Source: Corythucha ciliata (Eukaryota > Arthropoda > Insecta > Hemiptera > Tingidae). Taken from it: a stretch of 64,000 nt of DNA. The notes under the pieces are model-generated. The model worked only from the letters and a program-made list of their open reading frames with translations, made no database searches and had not been told where the DNA came from. Location of the stretch: the NCBI GenBank assembly GCA_038030265.1, contig CM075938.1, forward strand, positions 15,353,009 to 15,417,008, given 5' to 3'. Shown here one piece after another: positions 56,800-64,000 of the stretch. The position numbers and the translations under genes were made by a program. Each line of letters opens with the position of its first letter. Positions within the stretch are counted from its first letter, which is position 1.

Positions 56800-58860
56800 A
56801 TGAATTAGAATTATTTGAATAAGAAATTACAGAAATTGGCGACGCCGAATACACAAAAAAGGCTATCAAAGGAGAGATGAAGGAGTTCAGAGAAATTCTC
56901 CTCATGCAGTAGCAGCCTTTCTTCGAAAAAGCCGCAGGAAAAGTGAGATTTTTTATGGGCTGATTGTACGTTCAAAAATGGTTTCCGAGTTATTTCGGTG
57001 GTGACTTTAGAAAAAGCCCGCTACAGCTTGACGAGAAATTCTTGAAGATTGAAACTAGACAGTATTGAATACAAGAAAAAATGCACTAGTACAGTCTCCG
57101 CTTCGACCTTGAACTCCGGGATACCTGACTCACGGTCCCGGTGGCCTCTGTCCGACAATTGATCCGGATTTGGAGCTGAAAATCTAAATCTGCTCTACCC
57201 AGGGGAAGCAGAGGTGCTACCGCAATACGGTCACCGGCCCTGGTTCTCGTCGTGACCCGGCGAGCCAAGTCAGGGAGGTCTCGGGTCACCGAAGCCGATG
57301 AGAACCGGTGAAAGCGAAACGGGAACGCGATTGGTTGGCGGGATAAATCCCCAACATTTTTCGTTCAAATTCTTGTTGAATAAAAATAAGGATCATTGGA
57401 ATAATGAGGAGCGGATGCATCAAAAAAATCATCAAAGTTTCAGTAAATTGATCACATCAACGATCAAGTTTTTAAAAATTGTAATTATTATTAAAAAAGA
57501 TTATAACGACGGAAATACGCCAAGCGCCCATAGACTTTAATGTACTGTAAAGGTCTCTGTGTATCCGAAACACGTCGGCCCAACCATTCCACCGATCAAG
57601 GCGGGAGGGGAACCACAGCACTTTGTAAAAAGAGTTTATTCACCTTGCTTCTCAATCAACCCCCACCCATCCCACCACTTTCAACGACCATATATTATCT
57701 TAAGGGTGGGGAGGGAGTCAGACAGGTTTCCTCGACACCTAACAAGCCACCCTCGTCAAAAATTCGCGCCTAAATTTTGACTCTATTTCTGCATCAGTCT
57801 TCAATTTCAAAGTATCATTTCAATCTTCAGAAAGTCCAACGCTCGAACTTGCTTTTTCAAATTTCATCCCTGAAATGACCCTAGATCACATTTTAATTCT
57901 AAAGTGTTTTTGGGGGTTGTCATTGTTGGGGGGTGTCATTGTTGGGCTTCCTGAAGATTGGTACAGAAATGAGACCAAAATTTAGGGGCGAAGTTTAGGC
58001 GAGGGGTAGCTGGGAAGGGATCGAAGGGACCCGTCTGAAACCCCGCCTTAACTTAAGGACTAGGAAAAAACTCCCTACCGAGATATCGGTCGTGGTCTTT
58101 TGTCAGGTTGGTTGATGGGCAAGCAAAAAACTGACGATCGATATGGTAATAAGTTTTGACAAAAATAAAAGAAATGTTGCACTATTCCACGCCAAGAAAT
58201 TAAATAAAGCTAAAAAAAAAATGTATGAAAATACTGGCAACAAATTTCACTCACTGTTCAGTAGTTGTCGATAGGGGGTGTTGGGGGGGGGGGGCTTGCC
58301 CATCAGCCTGTAACCTCGTTAAGGCACTATAAAACACGAGTACTGCAACACGCAAATCGGCGCCACACTTGGTCCCTCATATGATTATAATTATCACCTG
58401 ATCTCATTGACAAGAAGAATATTTTTATTTATTTCGACCACATTCTGCGTTTGTTTGCTGTTACGATGACAATTTTTTCATTCATGATATTTTGTTTACC
58501 CTAACTACTGAGGGACCAAATATGGCGCTGAAATCCGTGTTGCAGTACCTGTGTTTTAAAGGTTCTCTAACCTCGTGACCGCACACAACGGGGGGGGGGG
58601 GATGGCCCGTTGCTAGGCAACAACAGAAAATAATATGTACTCATTTTTTTCTTTTGTAAACCTACTCTACCCACTTCCAGCCCTCATTTTGCTTGCCCAT
58701 CAACAGCTGACTTGACTGTTGACCGCGATCGATGCGTCGCATCCAACATGTCCCCCACCCCGATGACCACGGCATTCGTAACCCCCCCCCCCTCACCTAA
58801 TCTCCCTCCACAATGATCCGATTCGGTGGCGGCTACACAGTAACTCGGAACTCATGTTTG
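56800..58860. other. Insert interior, no supported gene
   Basis: A GC-rich patch at 57090-57350 (GGTCACCGGCCCTGG, GACCCGGCGAGCC) stands out but its frames have no known domain. G runs occur at about 58281-58292 and 58591-58600 and a C run at about 58785-58793. Confidence 0.35.
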
Positions 58861-58868
58861 AGACATGA

Positions 58869-59057
58869 ATTTTTCCAAAGTTGTTCAAGGTTTATCTCTA
58901 CTTTTCCGAATTAAATCCGATTTTTTCACTTCCGGATGGGCTTTTTGCTACTTTTGACGAACAATTCGGAAAGAACAAATTTTTAGAAATCTTGCGGGAT
59001 GAAGCCATAGAAGAGCTTCCAAGAAAAATCAAATGTCCAGTCCAATTGGACATTTGA
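58869..59057 (+). other. Possible exon with protein-like composition
   Basis: A 62-codon plus-strand frame reads FKVYLYFSELNPIFSLPDGL, then EQFGKNKFLEILRDEAIEEL, ending at a stop inside the palindrome at 59017-59069. Composition looks coding, but the upstream acceptor (TTGTTCAAG) is weak and no family is certain. Confidence 0.25.
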
Positions 59058-59069
59058 TTTTTCTTGGAA
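59017..59069. repeat. Perfect palindrome, 23-bp arms
   Basis: 59017-59039 and 59047-59069 are exact reverse complements (TTCCAAGAAAAATCAAATGT...), separated by GTCCAAT. The left arm overlaps the possible exon at 58869-59057, so the right arm looks like an inverted copy of exon sequence. Confidence 0.85.
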
Positions 59070-59489
59070 CAAATTTTTTTCTGCCAGGATTAGCTGTTTT
59101 CGAACAAATTAATCATTTTCTATTGTTTCGACAGCATCCCAAAGTAAGCCAAAACGGGGATCCCGGTTCTATTGAAAAAATAAAAATTAATTAGCACCCT
59201 CATTTATTCACACTAAATCCTGGTGAATTGACCTTCCATTGCACAGAAAACTTGAAATCTACTCGATCGCAGTACAAAACACGAACATTATGAAGAAACT
59301 GCGTCTTCTACTGTTGCAGTACAGCTTTGTTATTGCCTTAAGAGTTAAGCCCCCAACCACTTGGTATTATGGCTATACTGATTTCAACTCGAGATAAAAA
59401 AATAAGTCAGTAGCTTCATTATTCATGCAAACATGCACCACTCATACTTTACAGTACGTCGTAAGGTAGTATTTAGAAAATATTCACTC

Positions 59490-59585
59490 ACCTTTGAGAA
59501 ACAAAGTCGGAGTCTCACAAAACTAATAGACACTGTACACAGAACGAAGACGATCTTAAACTGAAACTGAAGAACTGAACTACGT
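59490..59585 (-). other. Candidate 5' exon and donor within the insert
   Basis: The minus strand has TTTCTCAAAG|GTGAGTGAA with the exon ending at 59492, a consensus donor. About 75 bases upstream are three overlapping TCAGTT initiator-like words. It may be a non-coding first exon of gene 2; linkage to 56779 is not shown. Confidence 0.35.
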
Positions 59586-59884
59586 GACTCCAGGCTCAAG
59601 CATGAAGAAAGGGCTAGAGTAGTCAAAAGTCAAAACCCCCCTGGGACACGTGGCAGCTCATGTTTTAGCAGACCGGTATACTGCACACCCACGTTTTTAA
59701 AGACCCATATACTTCTGTTTCACAAACATAGCATTACTTTGAAGGTCACGGTTCGACTAAAACAACCCCTGGACTGGTATTTCAACAGCACTGCATTGCT
59801 TACGACGGTACAAATGTACAATTCTCTTTCTCTCCCATTCCCCTTTCATTTGGCTCGCTCGCTGATTCTTACACTTTTATACCT

Positions 59885-60196
59885 CTATTTATAACTGAAA
59901 TAATAAAATTGAGCAACGATTTCTTGATGGAACTTAATGAAGATTGTTTACTTCCACCCCTCGCAGCAAGCCCCTGTAGCCCTATGAGAACCCTTATTGT
60001 GGGCACTACAGGTACGATTATTTTACTTGTGGGATCATTGTACCTGTCGTTGAATATAATATTGGAGCATGTGATATTCTCATTAGCACTACCCACGTCC
60101 CCCCCACACCCCAAGGACTCGTTCTTCTATTTCGGCAGGGTAACCCACCATCTGGACTTAGCAGGTTATCGTTTTTGCATTGTTCCATGCTGCTAA
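59885..60196 (+). other. Possible C-terminal exon of a SAM-like family member
   Basis: The plus-strand frame includes MELNEDCLLPPLAAS and RTLIVGTTGTIILLVGSLYL, then NIILEHVIFSLAL. The alternation loosely resembles the C-terminal strand/helix block of SAMD3-like proteins. It lies on the strand opposite gene 2. Evidence is compositional and pattern-based only. Confidence 0.25.
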
Positions 60197-60491
60197 AAAC
60201 GATCAATCCCCGGATTTCGAAGACTCCCGGTCGGCGTTTTTATTAAAAAAAACCATCCCCACTGTAAGATTTCACAGTACCCAGCACAGAGCAGTGTAGC
60301 TCAAATACTGCTAGTACGGCAATACGGCTACTTTAAAATGGCGAAAAGCATGGAAACTGTCATTTGAGGAGTAATAGACGAGCGAAAACAACAGTCTGCT
60401 CGTGACAGCAGAACTGACTCTTCGAGGAGACTTAGCCGTATCGTCTAGTTTTGGCAGTTAAATTGATTTTGCAGTATTTTTTCGCAGACCC

Positions 60492-61726
60492 TTTTTCTCA
60501 GTGTTGGATAAGAAGTTAAGGCGTGTTTTGGACTTTAGGGGGAGTGAGTTCTCGCTGAAGAACTCTGGTGAATTAGTTGGGACCTTGCCACGATTGCCCA
60601 ATGATTTTTTTGGGTCAAAAGTGTTAATTTCATTTGACGTTAAGAATTTGTTTGGGAGCATTCCGGCCATGGATTGTTTCAAGTTGGTCAGAGAATTCAT
60701 TGCTAAAAGGTAACGTCGATATTGTGGAGAAACAGTGTTTATCCGAGTTGCTTGAATTTGTCCTAGAAAATGGTTATTTTAAATTTAATGAATGTTATTT
60801 TAAGACTGATGGGCTGCATATGGGCTCTCCGCTCTCACCGATTCTGGCTGAGATATATATCGCGGCGTTTGAGAAAAAATTGTTCGAGCAAATAGACTCA
60901 TCGGGGGGTCCTTCAATCGTGTTTCGGCGCCGTTATGTTGACGATGTCTTTTGTTTGATTGAGTCGGATGGGTTTGATTGCGAGAGATGCCTGCTTTTCC
61001 TCAGTGGGATTGACAGTAATATCCAGTTCGAGGTGGAAAGGGGAAGGCACTGAGTTCGATATCTACCGTAAACCGCCTGCCACAGACACGTTGATACTGG
61101 CTGACTCGCAGCATACATGGGGCCATAAGTTGTCGGGGCTGGTTTGATACGTGGATCGGGCGTTAACAATCCCTCTGTCAAAAGCAGTTTCTCCAAGGAA
61201 ATTGATTTAATAAAGGTACTGGCGAAAAAAAATGGGTATTCGGATTCGATCGTTGAAAAGCTGATCTGGAAAAGAAGGTCCAAATTGGCCTTGTCGAGCG
61301 TTAGGGCCAGTCTCGTGTCAGAGAGGGTTGAGACCCCGATGCCGTTTGTTGTTCTGCCCTATTTCGGAGATATTTCACGTAGACTGGAAAGGGTCATGCG
61401 GCGAGCGGGCGTCCTTGTGGTTTTTAAGCCGTGGGCGTCACTACGGAAGTATCTGTCCAAGGCCAAAGATGAGGTGCATATATACTGGATAGGTCAGGTG
61501 TTTACGCCTTGTGATGTGGTTGTGGGTCTGCGGTTTATGTAGGGTAGGTCAGACGAATAGAAGGCTCGGAGTGCGTGTTCGTGAACACTTGCCTCCCTCG
61601 ACACGTCAGTCCGAGTTTAAAAACCACTTATTGCCAACCGACCACCAGTTCAGCGTGTCTGATGGCTTAAAACTGCTCCACGAGCAAAAGAAGGGCTCTA
61701 AGCTTACGTGGCTTGAATTTCTCTAA
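60492..61726 (+). pseudogene. Penelope-like element: RT C-terminal part and GIY-YIG remnant, frameshifted
   Basis: In successive frames: FSLKNSGEL and VLISFDVKNLFGSIPAMD (60483-60713); DGLHMGSPLSPILAEIYIAA and RYVDDVFCLIESD, with the YVDD catalytic motif at 60934-60945 (60634-61053); DIYRKPPATDTLILADSQHT (60959-61147); then a C-terminal region (61144-61542) and VGQTNRRLGVRVREHL (61511-61726), a remnant of the GIY-YIG endonuclease found in Penelope-like elements. At least four frame changes make it non-functional. Domain order RT then GIY-YIG is correct for a Penelope-like element. It joins 54061-54255 across the insert. Confidence 0.85.
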
Positions 61727-61748
61727 ATTACTCGTCATGCGTGCAGAT

Positions 61749-61818
61749 ACAGTGAGGGATGCCTAAACCAAATTAAATCATTATTTTGATTTAATTTGGT
61801 TTAGGCATCCCTCACTGT
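61749..61818. repeat. Perfect 32-bp-arm hairpin just past the Penelope remnant
   Basis: 61749-61780 and 61787-61818 are exact reverse complements (ACAGTGAGGGATGCCTAAAC...), with a 6-base loop TTATTT. It begins 23 bases after the last recognisable Penelope-like codon. The arms show no divergence, unlike the decayed element beside it. Confidence 0.9.
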
Positions 61819-61829
61819 CATTGAAAATG

Positions 61830-62130
61830 TGCTCAAATCTGTGGGGAGGGGAGGCTCCATATGCGGCCCATCTCTAACTAACGTGATGATGTCTAGTCAG
61901 TTGTGATTTGATCGTTGACTCGGTAAGTTGTTTTTGTATTCTCTTGGTTTTTAGTTTAATTTTTAGGCATTGATTTATCTGTTGTTCGCCCCTACCTTGT
62001 TTGATCCTTGGTCTTGTTGTGTTTTTGTTTTAATTGCATAGTTTGAGAATGGTGTTGCTGCCGAAACCGCGGTCACAAATAAACAAATAAGTGGGAGAGA
62101 TCTTTCTTATCTTCAATATCTTCGCAAAAT
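61830..62130. other. Short unique stretch
   Basis: T-rich, no gene; may include the untranslated 3' part of the Penelope-like element. Confidence 0.35.
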
Positions 62131-62222
62131 TTTGTCTCATCGGCAAGCCAACTCACCGCAAAATTTGTTTTTCAATGAGTCAACGTGGACCAGGCTTTTC
62201 GGCGAGAACTCGCTTTTCGAGT

Positions 62223-63134
62223 GAGTCAAACCCTCGAAATTGGTTTCACGGCTGACCCAATCCCACGAAATTGGTTTTGAACGGGCCAATTCTGGGAAAT
62301 TCTGTTTTTTTGAGAAGAGCATTTTTGAAATTGCTCTTTCAAATGTAGAGCAGCTCACTCATCTTTTCCCCCCTCGACACACACTCCCATCGGGACAAGC
62401 TCCCAATTTGGGGTTTTCACTTTATCCTCCCGAGTGGCTGCTGGTGCTTCTCTCGAACAAAATATCGTCAACATTTGGCAACCCCATGCTCTTTTCTCGC
62501 GAAATCCAATTCAATCAATGTCTTCAACCGCAGATCACAACAGTCTTTCTCAGCGGCGTCTATCCCCCCCTCCCCTATGGCTTGACGTGAATACCCCCCC
62601 CCCTTTATGAACAGTACTCCCCCAATCATGTAATTAAGGAGGAAAAGTACATAAGTAATGATAATGAATAGCGAGTCAAACCCACGAAATTGGTTTCACG
62701 GCTGACCCAATCCCACGAAATTGGTTTTGAACGGGCCAATTCTGGGAAATTCTGTTTTTTTGAGAAGAGCATTTTTGAAATTGTTCTTTCAAATGTAGAA
62801 CAGCTCACTCATCTTTTCCCCCCTCGACACACACTCCCATCGGGACAAACTCTCAATTTGGGGTTTTCACTTTATCCTCCAGAGTGGCTGCTGGTGCTTC
62901 TCTCAAACAAAATATCGTCAACATTTGGCAACCCCATGCTCTTTTCTCGCAAAAATCCAATTCAATCAATGTCTTCAACCGCAGATCTCAACAGTCTTTC
63001 TCAGCGGCGTCTATCCCCCCCCCCCTATGGCTTGACGTGAATACCCCCCCACCCTTTATGAACAGTACTCCCCAAATCATGTAATTAAGGGCTTTAGAAG
63101 GAAAAGTACATCAGTAATGATGTTAATGAATAGC
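62223..63134. repeat. Tandem duplication, ~450 bp unit, two copies
   Basis: 62223-62672 and 62673-63134 are alike at about 95 percent by eye, with a ~14-base insertion near the end of the second. Each unit starts with class D words (GAGTCAAACCC.CGAAATTGG, CCCACGAAATTGGTTTT) and includes GTGGCTGCTGGTGCTTCTCT and several C runs. The 116-codon frames in both copies are equivalent and have no known domain. Confidence 0.9.
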
Positions 63135-63236
63135 AGGTAGGTACTTTCCTTTTTTTGCTATTGATACACAAGTGTAGAAAACCTGGAGATGTCATTAGCT
63201 AATTTTGAAATATTGAATGAAATCTGACGATTTTTT

Positions 63237-64000
63237 ACACCACGTAGCGTCAAGTTATAGTTTATTCTTCATTTTAGCCGCGAATCAGCGTTTTTTCCAC
63301 AGCTTATCCGCAGATTAGTTTTTCTCAATTTATAACCGCGAGTTAGCGTTTTTTTAAATAAAAAACTTAAAGCCATAGATTACAGATGTTTTCCATTTCA
63401 GCCACGAATTAGTGTTTTTCTTCTTTGGCTGCGAAATACTATTACTAGACTATTAGCAATGAATTCGGGATTTTTCACAATTTTAGCTTAGAAGTTGCAT
63501 TGACCAGAGATGCCGTGAATTGGCTTTTTCTCAATCTTAGCCAAGAATTAGCCTTTTTTATCAATTATGACCGTGAATTAGCTGAATTTTACGCGTCAAT
63601 TATATAGTTTTTCTCAATTTTGGCCGTAAATTAGTGGTTTTCTTAATTTACTCATGAATTTGCGACGTTTTACAATATTTACCGTGAATTTGCGACTTTT
63701 TTCACTCTTGACCATTAATTAGCTCTTTTTCTGAATTTCGCTAATGAATCGGAACATTTTATGTATTTTATCCGTTAATTCGCGACTTTAGTGAATTTTA
63801 ACTAAGTAGTGCATGAAAAAGCTGTAACCCTCGTAGTTTAAGCGATCTCTCTAACTGTAACTATATCAATTTTAACCAATTCTAGCTGAAGGATTGGTCA
63901 AAGAACAGCACATTATGGCTTTTTATCATACATTTTAGCTATAAATTGGCTTCTGTACTCCGCGATTTTTTCACAATTTCGGTCTGGAAGTTGCACCGAG
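63237..64000 (-). repeat. Class B array, reverse orientation, cut by the window edge
   Basis: Starts ACACCACGTAGCGTCAA, the same leader as at 46431, then reversed class B units. It reaches the same landmark (TTTAGCTATAAATTGGCT, CCGCGATTTTTTCAC, TTTCGGTCTGGAAGTTGCA) at about 63945-63996. It is a second copy of the element at 46431 and continues beyond the window. Confidence 0.75.

Larger units (their letters stand above)
54256..60491. mobile_element. ~6.2-kb insert splitting the Penelope-like RT; candidate DNA transposon with cargo gene
   Basis: The RT reading SPLYEISAYF before the insert resumes with FSVLDKKLRRVLDF after it. Both junctions share TTC, which may be a 3-base target duplication. 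The left end carries many CTGCNAAAA words (TACTGCAAAAACA, CTGCCAAAACAGG, CTGCGAAAACAG at 54415-54650). The right end carries the same words in reverse complement (TTTTGGCAG, TTTTGCAG, TTTTTTCGCAG at 60450-60488). The outermost bases are weakly similar (GGAGAAAAATA against TGCGAAAAAATA). This is the layout of a transposon with subterminal repeats. It holds gene 2 and a foldback. No transposase was recognised, so the class is unknown. Confidence 0.5.

Noticed and set aside
61830..61960. Hammerhead ribozyme expected in some Penelope-like elements
   Set aside because: GTGATGATG resembles part of the core, but the paired GAAA and flanking helices were not found.

Overview
The window looks like arthropod nuclear DNA, probably from an insect. 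It is AT-rich, has spliced genes with GT-AG introns, and is crowded with decayed transposons and minisatellite-like arrays. No bacterial or viral gene organisation, rRNA, tRNA or CRISPR array was seen. The species cannot be named from what is visible.

Gene 1 (minus strand, about 3.57-35.1 kb) is the main host gene. Three exons fit together in reading frame: 34295-34363 (hydrophobic, signal-peptide-like), 9221-9283, and a long terminal exon 3681-5003 rich in Tyr, Pro and poly-Ala, followed by a poly(A) signal at 3569-3574. All junctions seen are phase 0. The product looks like a secreted, low-complexity, cuticle- or matrix-like protein. The introns (about 25 kb and 4.2 kb) are filled with repeats.

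The repeats fall into four period classes. Class A is about 20 bp (1-1260). Class B is about 30 bp, core GCTAATTCGCGGCTAAAATT. Class C is about 27-30 bp, core GTCAGTTTAGCCATTTT. Class D is about 30 bp, core CCAATTTCGTGGGTTT. At least two class-B arrays are the interior of hAT-like elements (10924-13287 and 14229-16657) with CAGTAGCGTACC-like inverted ends and 8-bp target duplications; the first sits cleanly inside a class-C array. Class B therefore appears to be spread as cargo of DNA transposons.

Other mobile DNA: a Ty3/gypsy LTR retrotransposon (36614-41163) with an intact 1327-codon reading frame but a rearranged leader; a 3' fragment of a non-LTR retrotransposon inside inverted repeats (14990-16192); a Harbinger-like MITE with TAA duplications (53034-53159); several foldback elements; and a Penelope-like element (54061-61726) split by an insert of about 6.2 kb.

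That insert carries gene 2 on the minus strand: three short exons (56779-56128) that splice in frame and resemble the SAM-like multicopy proteins of arthropods. Its two ends carry CTGCNAAAA repeats in opposite orientation, as expected of a DNA transposon, so the gene may be cargo. No transposase was recognised in it.
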